Assembly (NCBI RefSeq): GCF_000024725.1
Contig: NC_013958.1
Coordinates: 1 to 64,000 of the forward strand
Direction: 5' to 3'
Origin: Nitrosococcus halophilus Nc 4
GTDB taxonomy: Bacteria > Pseudomonadota > Gammaproteobacteria > Nitrosococcales > Nitrosococcaceae
DNA length: 64,000 nt
Position 1 is the first letter of the stretch. Every line of letters begins with the position of its first letter. The translations under genes and the position numbers were made by a program. Below, in pieces: positions 39,901-47,352 of the stretch. The notes under the pieces are model-generated. The model had not been told where the DNA came from. It saw only the letters and a list, made by a program, of their open reading frames with translations, and ran no database searches.

Positions 39901-40995
39901 ATGACGGATAGAACGCGCAGGTATTGGGCCATACGAACCGATAGGTACAACAAGCCGCTGCTTCTTAGCGAGCTTCGAGACGGCCGCCTGCGACAAGGGT
40001 GGGGCTACGATCCAAGCCAGGACTTAGAGTTAATTCAAGGGGAGATCCACAAAGGAGAAAAGTGGTGGGAACGCCTATCGGAGACGCAAAAGGAGGTCCT
40101 GCCACACCTCCGCATGCTGTCCTCCTCGGAAGATAGCGTACAACCTGGTGACCTTATCCTCGTGCCCAATTTGCCGGAAGACGGCTATTTCTTGCTGGCA
40201 GAGGTGACCGGTACGTATTACTACGATCCTTTAACACTTTCCGCCGAAGAGAATATAAATGACCTTCCAAAAGACTACGGGCACGTTCTACCGGTTCGCT
40301 TACTTACGGAGCACGGGATTAACAGATACGCTGACCATGTGCACGCTAGCATTCGAAGTACCCTCCGCACTCCTATGCGTATGTGGTGCCTCGATGGGTA
40401 TGGCGATATTATTGAGGAGCTCTTATCGGAGTATCAAGCGGGGGCTGATTTTTCAGCTGCCGAATCCGGTGAGGCACGACTCGCTAGCGCTTGGGATACG
40501 GCCTTGTCTCATGTGTATGACGCGCTGCAGAAGCGCCTTGCCCCCGAGCTAGACGCACGCTTCCAAGCCGCCGAGTGGGAGGAGCCGATAAAGATGGTAT
40601 TGGGGAATCTTTATCCAGGAGCTGACATCCGGTGGGTGGGTGGCCCGCAAGAGAACGGAGCAGACGTGATTGTACAGATACCCAATCACTTTAAGGGGTT
40701 GCCATGGCTCATCGTGGTGCAGGTCAAAAACTATGTTGGGGAGCTAGGCCCGGCGGTACTAGCGCAGTTACGGGCGGCGTATCAACGCTATAGCCAAGAT
40801 GGGAAGCTACTATCGTTGGTGGTCATGACAACCGCTGATAGAGCGTCCCCGGAGTTTGTTTCCGGCGCTGAATCAATGTCGAAGGAACTGAATGTTCCTG
40901 TAGAGGCCGTTCTCCGCAACGAAATGATGAAGTTGATTTCAAGAGGTCTCGTCACTCGATTGGTCGGAGAATCAGCCGGAGCCGATGCTCCGTAG
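39901..40995 (+). CDS. Mrr-like restriction endonuclease cassette gene
   Basis: A 364-residue protein. The N-terminal half (about 1-140) looks like a PUA/EVE-type module (RRYWAIRTDRYNKPLLLSEL; PGDLILVPNLPEDGYFLLAE) that could read DNA or RNA modifications. The C-terminal half has a PD-(D/E)XK core: ENGADVIVQI (Asp) and WLIVVQVKNYVG (QxK), like Mrr. A modification-dependent nuclease is plausible. AAGGAG 9 nt upstream supports the start. It follows attC-like site A directly. Confidence 0.7.
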   Translation: MTDRTRRYWAIRTDRYNKPLLLSELRDGRLRQGWGYDPSQDLELIQGEIHKGEKWWERLSETQKEVLPHLRMLSSSEDSVQPGDLILVPNLPEDGYFLLAEVTGTYYYDPLTLSAEENINDLPKDYGHVLPVRLLTEHGINRYADHVHASIRSTLRTPMRMWCLDGYGDIIEELLSEYQAGADFSAAESGEARLASAWDTALSHVYDALQKRLAPELDARFQAAEWEEPIKMVLGNLYPGADIRWVGGPQENGADVIVQIPNHFKGLPWLIVVQVKNYVGELGPAVLAQLRAAYQRYSQDGKLLSLVVMTTADRASPEFVSGAESMSKELNVPVEAVLRNEMMKLISRGLVTRLVGESAGADAP

Positions 40996-41111
40996 GCTCC
41001 GCCTTACGCCCATTATGGTGCTGAGCTGTAAAATGGAAGATAACCTGAACGAAGAAGAGCCGAGCAAGTCGCTGCAGCTGACGACCCTCGGTAGCGCATT
41101 AGGTTGAAAAT

Positions 41112-41363
41112 ATGTTTGAGAACGCGATACACAACATTTCATCCTGCGACCAAAATACAATCGGACTTATTCTTGGGTTCATTGGTGCTGTTCTTGTAAC
41201 TTTATTTGGTATGCCATCAATTCCATTGCTAAACGAGGGTAGCTATATAGAAATTCAAGTTACAACAAGAATGAAAGTTTACTCATGGATATCAAGAGCA
41301 GGTCTATTGCTAATAGCGCTTGGCTTTATGTTCCAGTTAGCTGGTATCGAGAGGGCTTCGTGA
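41112..41363 (+). CDS. Small two-helix membrane protein (cassette gene)
   Basis: An 83-residue protein with two hydrophobic helices (about 17-38, IGLILGFIGAVLVTLFGMPS, and 60-78, ISRAGLLLIALGFMFQLAG). Small membrane proteins of this kind are frequent integron cassette products. The preceding sequence ends GCGCATTAGGT, resembling a degenerate attC 3' end. Function unknown. Confidence 0.55.
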   Translation: MFENAIHNISSCDQNTIGLILGFIGAVLVTLFGMPSIPLLNEGSYIEIQVTTRMKVYSWISRAGLLLIALGFMFQLAGIERAS

Positions 41364-41373
41364 CACATCGCCA

Positions 41374-41493
41374 ATCTAACTCGGCGCTCCACCCGACCGC
41401 GTACCGCTACGCGGCTTTGCCCCGTGTTAGCGCTGCGCTCATCCTGAGCGTCCTCTCCACGCGGGGGTGCCGCTCAACTTCGACCCGTTAGCC
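41374..41493 (+). repeat. attC-like site B
   Basis: R'' box ATCTAAC fits RYYYAAC; the 3' box GTTAGCC fits GTTRRRY at all but one position. The interior (GGCGCTCCACCCGAC and GGGGGTGCCGC) is partly self-complementary. It lies directly between two cassette-like genes. Confidence 0.55.
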
Positions 41494-41505
41494 GTAAGAA
41501 AAGAT

Positions 41506-42078
41506 ATGGAATTTACCTTATTTTATAGAGGCGAGCTGAAGTCTAATGGTTCTCCAAATGAGAAACATCGGATTAGGCGAGCGCTACATCCGCAGCTAAA
41601 ATACTTATGGGAACTAGAACCATTAAATGCTTATAAGGACTGGGTATCTTGCTCCAAGAAACCGGCAAGGTCTGATGAGAAAAAACTGTGCTTGTTGGAA
41701 AAAGTAGGTAACTTTACATTTGCTCCATTAGTGAGTTCAAAAATATTTTTGGCAACAGAGTTGATAATCACTCTCCTAAGACCTGAACAGCCAGGAAATA
41801 TCATAATTCAATCTGGAGATATTGATAATAGACTAAAAACACTTTTCGATGCCTTATGTGTTCCTGCTCAAGAAAACCAGCTTCCAACAGGTAAAGTTCA
41901 AGAAGCAGACGAAAATCCCATATTCTGCTTGCTCGAGGATGATCGCCTAATAACATCAGTTCAAGTTAAGACAGATCGTCTATTGGAATCTGGATCTAAT
42001 TCAAAAGAAGTGGTGTTGCTTATACATGCTAGAACAAAAGTGACGAAACACGTTATGAACAATGTTCATTTTATATGA
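41506..42078 (+). CDS. RusA-like protein (cassette gene)
   Basis: A 190-residue protein starting MEFTLFYRGELKSNGSPNEK. Its core GDIDNRLKTLFDALCVP, followed by CLLEDDRLITSVQV, has the spaced aspartates of RusA-type Holliday-junction resolvases (DxDN...D...DD). Whether it cuts branched DNA is unknown. AT-rich compared with flanking genes. The ATG at 41506 is preferred because attC-like site B ends at 41493. Confidence 0.6.
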   Translation: MEFTLFYRGELKSNGSPNEKHRIRRALHPQLKYLWELEPLNAYKDWVSCSKKPARSDEKKLCLLEKVGNFTFAPLVSSKIFLATELIITLLRPEQPGNIIIQSGDIDNRLKTLFDALCVPAQENQLPTGKVQEADENPIFCLLEDDRLITSVQVKTDRLLESGSNSKEVVLLIHARTKVTKHVMNNVHFI

Positions 42079-42098
42079 ATATTCAGCTAAACAAGGAA

Positions 42099-42161
42099 AA
42101 TTAACCCGGACCACAAATTCCGCTTCGCTTCTTTTGTGTCCGGTTATTTTCGTCGTTGGAC
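42099..42161 (+). repeat. attC-like site C
   Basis: Inverted CCGGACCACAAA / TTTGTGTCCGG (42106-42117 and 42133-42143) and a 3' box GTTGGAC (42155-42161) matching GTTRRRY. The 5' box AATTAAC has one mismatch. Confidence 0.5.
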
Positions 42162-42177
42162 CTAAGGAATCGGCATT

Positions 42178-42963
42178 ATGGATGCGGACACGATCATAGC
42201 AGAACTCAAGAGGTACGAAAGCGAACTCGCTGGAATACTTTCTCGGTTTAAGCGAAGTCATAATGGCATTCATATTGACCGGGCGGATGATCCTCTTTTC
42301 CGGCAATATGTTCACGAACTATTCGACCTGTTCAATGACGCCCTAGGCCGAAACAGCTATTCATCGCAAATTGCTGGGGAATTTAACGAAGGCGTGTCCA
42401 ATTTTGTCAGTTCGCCTTCGTACAAGAGTGTCGAGAACATACTTTCCGTAATCCGTGCATCACTCACACGCTTCACGCGCAACCCACAGTTACTGAAACG
42501 AAAAAATATCGAAGAGGCCCTTCGCCATCGAGAAAACGTTTTTGTAATTCATGGCCGCGATGAAGCAAAATGGCGAGAACTAAAGGACATCCTTAGGACA
42601 GAGTTTCGGCTTAACCCTATCATACTGCTTGAGCAGCCGGATGCAGGATGTAAGACCGTCATTGAAAAATTTGAACACTATGCGCAAACGTGCAGCTACG
42701 CTATAGCGGTTTTTACGCCGGATGATGAGGTAACATCAGGAAATGACAAATACCTCCAAGCGCGACCGAATGTTATTTATGAGCTTGGCTGGTTTTGCGG
42801 CAGGCTCGGCCGTTCTGGTGCGATGCTACTTCTAAAGGAGGGAACCTCACTTTTTTCGGACTTCGGCGGAATCATCCAAAAGAGGTTCGCAAAAAATATC
42901 TCCGAGAAGGTCTCAGAGATCAAGCGAGACTTAGTGTCAGCAGGGGTTCTGGATGAAACCTAG
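42178..42963 (+). CDS. TIR-like nucleotide-binding protein (CAP12/PCTIR type), cassette gene
   Basis: A 261-residue protein. A helical N-terminal region (about 1-110) is followed by a TIR-like domain (about 118-245) of the CAP12/PCTIR family: NVFVIHGRDEAKWRELKDIL, LLEQPDAGCKTVIEKFEHYA (with a Glu in the catalytic position), CSYAIAVFTPDDE and RPNVIYELGWFCGRLGRSGA. Relatives are NAD-degrading effectors in CBASS and other abortive defence systems. AAGGA lies 9-10 nt upstream. No cyclase is adjacent, so its trigger is unknown. Confidence 0.85.
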   Translation: MDADTIIAELKRYESELAGILSRFKRSHNGIHIDRADDPLFRQYVHELFDLFNDALGRNSYSSQIAGEFNEGVSNFVSSPSYKSVENILSVIRASLTRFTRNPQLLKRKNIEEALRHRENVFVIHGRDEAKWRELKDILRTEFRLNPIILLEQPDAGCKTVIEKFEHYAQTCSYAIAVFTPDDEVTSGNDKYLQARPNVIYELGWFCGRLGRSGAMLLLKEGTSLFSDFGGIIQKRFAKNISEKVSEIKRDLVSAGVLDET

Positions 42964-43050
42964 ACCCAATAATCCCTTAAGCTCGGACAGAAAAAAGCGT
43001 CGCTCGTTCCTCGCTCTGCTTTTCGCTGCCGGTGATGTGAGGCGTTGTGT
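42964..43050 (+). repeat. attC-like site D
   Basis: Begins ACCCAAT (one mismatch to RYYYAAC) at the stop codon of the TIR gene and ends GCGTTGTGT. CTCGGACAG...AAAAAAGCG pairs loosely with CGCT...TTTTCGCTGCCGG in the middle. Weaker than site A. Confidence 0.4.
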
Positions 43051-43053
43051 TGC

Positions 43054-43716
43054 ATGGAAAGTTCGATGCTAAATTTTGATAATCTAACTGAACGGTTGGT
43101 TGAAGAAATCAGGTCTGCGGCCATGCATTTAGATTTATATAAATCTATACGAAGTTCGATTCTGAGATACAGAGCGGGAGTAAACAGATCTCCTAATTTT
43201 TGGTCGTTAACCTTAAACGCACATTTAGAATCAACAAGGGCATCTCTTTGTAGAGTCTATGATCAAACTTCTAGAGGAAATCTTACGATCAAGAGCTGGC
43301 TTGAGGAGTTCAAAGCGCATCATTTAAAAGATGAGTTTTTCGAGCCCAGTGAGATTGATAAATTCAACCGGAAACCATTGGTACCCAATGAGATCGACCA
43401 AGACTTGGAATTAGTTTCGTCATCTGATGAACTGGTGGATACACTGTTCAAAAGGCACAGAAATAATGAAGTAGCACATATATCAATGAAGCTGGTATCC
43501 AGAGGTGAGTCATATTGGAAATCTTACCCATTAACCTACGATGATTATGAAAAGCTAATATCCAGGGCAGAAAATATTATTAATAAGTATATGGCACACC
43601 ATAACAGTACGTCTTTCGCTCTACTATCGATTTTTCAGAAGGATGACTACCAGTACGTTATGGAAAGTATTGAGAAAAATGCAACACAACAAAAAAATGC
43701 AGCCGACGCATCATAA
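43054..43716 (+). CDS. HEPN/AbiU2-like protein (cassette gene)
   Basis: A 220-residue helical protein. LNAHLESTRASLCRVYDQTS and the RxxxxxH motif in KRHRNNEVAHIS fit the AbiU2-like HEPN group, whose members are often ribonuclease toxins of abortive-infection or toxin-antitoxin systems. Starts at 43054 (MESSMLNF) or 43066 (MLNF, with GGAAAG upstream) are both possible. AT-rich. It follows attC-like site D by a few bases. No antitoxin gene is evident. Confidence 0.6.
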   Translation: MESSMLNFDNLTERLVEEIRSAAMHLDLYKSIRSSILRYRAGVNRSPNFWSLTLNAHLESTRASLCRVYDQTSRGNLTIKSWLEEFKAHHLKDEFFEPSEIDKFNRKPLVPNEIDQDLELVSSSDELVDTLFKRHRNNEVAHISMKLVSRGESYWKSYPLTYDDYEKLISRAENIINKYMAHHNSTSFALLSIFQKDDYQYVMESIEKNATQQKNAADAS

Positions 43717-43741
43717 GATGCTTTCAGATCCGTAGAGACGC

Positions 43742-44806
43742 ATGCGAGACCGTGACATCAAGATTCTCTGGGGGCGCTCCGGAAATCGCTGTGCAATCTG
43801 CAAGCTGGAGCTTACTCCTGATGGGACTCGAGAAACGCTCGGAGAGATGGCACATATCGTCGCCCGCTCACCCGACGGCCCCCGAGGAGGGGAGAGTCTG
43901 CCCCTTGAGGAGCGAGATCGATACGATAATCTGATCCTATTGTGTCCGACTCATCACGTGGAAGTTGACAAGGCTCCCGATTCATGGCCAACGACCCGGC
44001 TCCGAATGACGAAGCAAAATCACGAAGCGTGGGTGTCAACGCAGCTTGAATCTGGAGGAATCTCGATTCCCCCTATCGACAACTCGGAGTTCCTTGCGCA
44101 AAGAGAGCAGGCTTGGGCGGAAGCGAGTCGGGGTCAACTTGCAATGGTCCTCAGTCTGACCCCACTCAGAGTCGCCGGTGAAGTCTTGGACCCCCTCGAT
44201 GAGAAGGTTGTCGCTACCTTGGAATCGGCCCGAGTACCTAGGAACGGACAAGGCGGTGAGGCTGTTAATCGGTATCGCACTCGCCCTACGGAACACGGCA
44301 TATCGAATGAAGAATTTCTTGAGCCTGTAAGCGCCTTCGGACATTCAATTCAGGTGTTTCGAGCGGGGCATCTAGAGTACTTCTGCGAATTGGGTGGGGG
44401 CGTCGACCAAATCACTAGATGCGCTCAAGAGCGTAAAGCCAACCTCGGCGGTGCTAATTCCGTGCTCCGATACACTGACATTGCGGAGATCGCCGATCTT
44501 GGCCTTACATGGCTTGAGCAGGCGTGGCACGGCTTACTCCCGTTTAATGACATGACCTTTAGCTGTATGCTGGTGACTACTGCTCACTCCACCATGTACT
44601 CGGGGGAAACGAAATGGCGCGGGGGGCTCTTTGGGCACCCAGTCAGGGTGCCCACTCTACGAGTTTCGGAAGTCATCGCGAGAGACTTCGACCGAGAAGG
44701 AATCTTGCTCTACGCGCTTCGCCGACTCGTGAACAGTTACGGGCTTGTATTACAGGAGTTTAAAGACGCGAAGGGCGAGTATGTTCGCCCCGAAAGGATG
44801 CGGTAA
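43742..44806 (+). CDS. HNH endonuclease with large C-terminal domain (cassette gene)
   Basis: A 354-residue protein. The N-terminal HNH nuclease (about 1-100) has SGNRCAICKLEL, LGEMAHIVARS, NLILLCPTHHVEVDKAP: zinc-binding Cys pairs and the catalytic His. The C-terminal about 250 residues are unrecognised, possibly a sensor. HNH proteins of this layout occur in defence islands. It begins 26 bp after the HEPN-like gene. Confidence 0.8.
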   Translation: MRDRDIKILWGRSGNRCAICKLELTPDGTRETLGEMAHIVARSPDGPRGGESLPLEERDRYDNLILLCPTHHVEVDKAPDSWPTTRLRMTKQNHEAWVSTQLESGGISIPPIDNSEFLAQREQAWAEASRGQLAMVLSLTPLRVAGEVLDPLDEKVVATLESARVPRNGQGGEAVNRYRTRPTEHGISNEEFLEPVSAFGHSIQVFRAGHLEYFCELGGGVDQITRCAQERKANLGGANSVLRYTDIAEIADLGLTWLEQAWHGLLPFNDMTFSCMLVTTAHSTMYSGETKWRGGLFGHPVRVPTLRVSEVIARDFDREGILLYALRRLVNSYGLVLQEFKDAKGEYVRPERMR

Positions 44807-45065
44807 TGGCATCTCATTGGGTAACCGAGAGCATCTGACCCCCAGATCCCCTACCACCCGGCATGCGGGTCCGCACTAGGCGGTTCATGCGAAGGGAACA
44901 CACGACGATGCCAGGCATACCATGCCCATGGCCCTTACAAGGAGACTTCCGCCCCATCAGTTCATGCCCATGTCCGGCGTACACAAAACGTTGAAGCTGA
45001 CCATGGTAGCGCGGAGTTACGTAAATACCTTCGTGCTGAATCGCCGCCTACGTTTTTTTTCGGCT
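44807..45065 (-). other. Possible group II intron 3'-end relic
   Basis: Read on the minus strand, AACCGCCTAGTGCGGACCCG, then GCATGCCGGGTGG and TAGGGGATCTGGGGG (about 44835-44888), resembles the conserved 3' region after the maturase gene of some bacterial group II introns. No maturase is present. It lies next to attC-like site E; group IIC introns are known to target attC sites in antisense orientation. Weak evidence. The rest of the 338-bp gap has no gene. Confidence 0.3.
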
Positions 45066-45095
45066 GTGCAGTGGCCGCTTAACTTAGCGTTGGGC
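45066..45095 (+). repeat. attC-like 3' end E
   Basis: GCCGCTTAACTTAGCGTTGGGC resembles the classical 59-base-element right end and finishes with GTTGGGC (45089-45095), fitting GTTRRRY. The left half is unclear, perhaps disrupted by the intron-like sequence upstream. Confidence 0.5.
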
Positions 45096-45147
45096 GTCGG
45101 GTATTCACAGAACCAGCAGTAGGTCATAAGTTCGGCAAAGTCCTGTG

Positions 45148-45738
45148 ATGGCGAAAGTTCAGATTAAATCCACCGCGATAACAAGGGCCGGTTACGAGTA
45201 TCAAGACCTGGCTGGCATCGAGGTGCTTATTCGCCATTACCGAGATCCTGAACTCTACGCGTGGGTGCAGATCGAGGCAGATGATACGAATTACCGCGCG
45301 CTCGACGACATCGTGGCTGCACGCAAGGATGGGGCCTACGAGTTCGTGCAGGTCAAGTTTACAGTCGACTCCGACCGCTACGGCCTGGATTGGAACTGGC
45401 TTCTCTCCAAAACTAAAAACGGCACTTCGATGCTCGAGAAATGGGCGAAGTCCCTCGCCCGCGTTGCTGCGATGGGTCCGATCCACAGTGCGGGCCTCAA
45501 AACAAACCGCATACCATCTGCGGAGTTCGCCAAGTGTCTAAATGGCTCACGGGTCGACATTGACCTCCTGCCCAAGGAAATTCGCGAGCCAGTTGAGACT
45601 GCGTGCGGAGGTGCTGCCGAGGCAACGGAACGCCTTGGGCGTAAGCTCGCTTTCTTTGTACGGCTGCGCATCTGGGATCGAGAGGAGGACTATGGTGTCT
45701 ACGCAGAATCGGAGCGTACGCACTTTGTGTTTGATTAA
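45148..45738 (+). CDS. DUF4297/Cap4-type nuclease domain, probably truncated
   Basis: A 196-residue protein. ITRAGYEYQDLAGIEVLIRH, then DDIVAARKDGAYEFVQVKFT, is the signature of the DUF4297 dsDNA nuclease domain (E/D...QxK). In known proteins this domain is the N-terminal effector of much longer STAND or Avs-like NTPases. Here the frame stops at 45738 and no NTPase follows, so it is either a stand-alone effector or, more likely, a truncated gene. It follows attC-like end E. Confidence 0.65.
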   Translation: MAKVQIKSTAITRAGYEYQDLAGIEVLIRHYRDPELYAWVQIEADDTNYRALDDIVAARKDGAYEFVQVKFTVDSDRYGLDWNWLLSKTKNGTSMLEKWAKSLARVAAMGPIHSAGLKTNRIPSAEFAKCLNGSRVDIDLLPKEIREPVETACGGAAEATERLGRKLAFFVRLRIWDREEDYGVYAESERTHFVFD

Positions 45739-46122
45739 AGGTGGTGAAACTAGATCGGGGTTAAGGCTTCAGTCCGGCGTATCCGGCAGCCGCAGTGTGC
45801 TTTACAAGGCAAATAATCACGCCACTTTTCGGTTATCTTTCTCCTAGCCCAATGGGCTTTGTACCATACTGAGTTGGATGACCATCAATTCAGGCGACTG
45901 GCCACGGTGCTGAACCGTCTTAACCGGCACGTGGAAATCCGCATCGAACCTGTCTCTAACCCGGAAGCCTTCCCTATCGAAGCGGAGTAATGACCAGAGC
46001 GACCGTGGTTGGCTCGGGGATAGGGCGTTTTTTTTCGAAGGCATCCTCTACTCGGATATCGCCTGCTAGCGCAAATTGACTGGTACCCCCGGTAATCCCA
46101 TCAATGCCATACTCGGGTCGCT
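45739..46122. other. Gap with a possible regulator C-terminus relic
   Basis: No intact gene. The plus-strand frame from about 45850 to 45990 reads LDDHQFRRLATVLNRLNRHV, then EIRIEP, ending in a stop. It resembles the C-terminal end of an XRE-type antitoxin. Start and DNA-binding part are missing. Confidence 0.3.
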
Positions 46123-47124
46123 TCACTGCCGGGCCATGTCTGCCACGGCTTGTGCCAGAGCGGCGGTCAGCCGCATCATGGTCTCATAGTCCAGTGTTGG
46201 GTATGTGTCGCTCGGGCCGTGGTAGTGGGGGTTGCGGAAATTGGCCGTGTCCGTGAGCATCAGGGCCGGGTAGCCCATCTCCCAGAAGGCCCAGTGGTCC
46301 GAGCGCCGGATGGCTTCCAACCGTTCCGGCGCGGCCAGACCTTCCGAGGGGACCGTGGCGTGTTCGCGAAAGGCCTCAATGGCGTCCCGCACCAGTTGCC
46401 GGGAAGCCGTATTGCCCACGAATGCCACGAAATTCCCCGTGTCCGGGTAGAGGTAGCCGAGGAGCGACGGGTAGTGCTGGCTGTCGCGTTCCCCGGTGTA
46501 GTAGCCCAGCATCTCCAGGGAGATCATGCCCACGATGTTCTCGCCGTCCGCGCGGGCCTGTCGGGCGTAATTCAGGCTGCCCATGGCTTGGGTGCCGAAG
46601 AAGGGGGCCTCTTCGTTGGCGAAGGCGACTAGGCGAAGGGTCCGCTCGGGCTTCGTGTCATGCAGCAGCCGCGCCAGCTCCAGCAGGACAGCGACCCCGG
46701 AGGCGTTGTCGTCCGCGCCGGGGCTGCCGCGGACCGTGTCGTAGTGGGCGCCGATGACCAGTGATTCGTCCTGCAGGCGGTCTCCCCGCAGCGTTACCTC
46801 GATATTGTCGAATAGTCTCTCACGGGTCTGAACGGCGTGCCTGACCGGTTCGTAGCCCGTGTTCCGGAACGTCTGTTCGATGTAGACCGCCGCGTTCAGT
46901 TTGTTATGGGGCTCCCCGTAGTGCCGCTCGCCAATCTGGTGGGACAGAACCCTGACATGCTTCCGGAGGCGGTCACGCAACGCCTTCTCTTCGCTCGCCA
47001 GCGGCGGCGGCAGGCCGCGGTAAGATTGGCCCGGCATGTGGAACACGACCCTGTAGATGCCCCCGAGTAGTCCGGCCAGGGCGAGGATCACGGCCACCAC
47101 AACGAGGCCCTTTCCTGGTGACAT
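46123..47124 (-). CDS. M28-family zinc metallopeptidase, membrane-anchored or exported
   Basis: A 333-residue protein. The N-terminal helix (about 5-28, GLVVVAVILALAGLLGGIYR) is a signal anchor. The M28 aminopeptidase domain has the zinc ligands in VIGAHYDTVRGSPGADDNASG, FANEEAP and HYHGPSDT, with ISLEMLGYY in between. It probably acts in the periplasm. GC-rich and unlike its neighbours in codon use; it looks like chromosomal cargo rather than a cassette gene, and is on the opposite strand to the cassettes. Confidence 0.88.
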   Translation of the reverse strand: MSPGKGLVVVAVILALAGLLGGIYRVVFHMPGQSYRGLPPPLASEEKALRDRLRKHVRVLSHQIGERHYGEPHNKLNAAVYIEQTFRNTGYEPVRHAVQTRERLFDNIEVTLRGDRLQDESLVIGAHYDTVRGSPGADDNASGVAVLLELARLLHDTKPERTLRLVAFANEEAPFFGTQAMGSLNYARQARADGENIVGMISLEMLGYYTGERDSQHYPSLLGYLYPDTGNFVAFVGNTASRQLVRDAIEAFREHATVPSEGLAAPERLEAIRRSDHWAFWEMGYPALMLTDTANFRNPHYHGPSDTYPTLDYETMMRLTAALAQAVADMARQ

Positions 47125-47352
47125 ATCAACCTCCTCGGTGAATATGATTTTTCGGAGGAAAAATTGCGGGATTCGGTGGGAAACAACCCCCCAAAATGGG
47201 TGCGAAGTTTAGGGGATACAAGCGGGTCCCCATCCTTTTACCCATCAGCAATTTATGAAAAATCCTAGGTCCCGTTTTGTATTTTTTGGCATCGACTCAC
47301 TCTTTTTAGAAAAAAACGAAAAGCCAAACAGGAAAAATCCAGGGCTTTTCAA

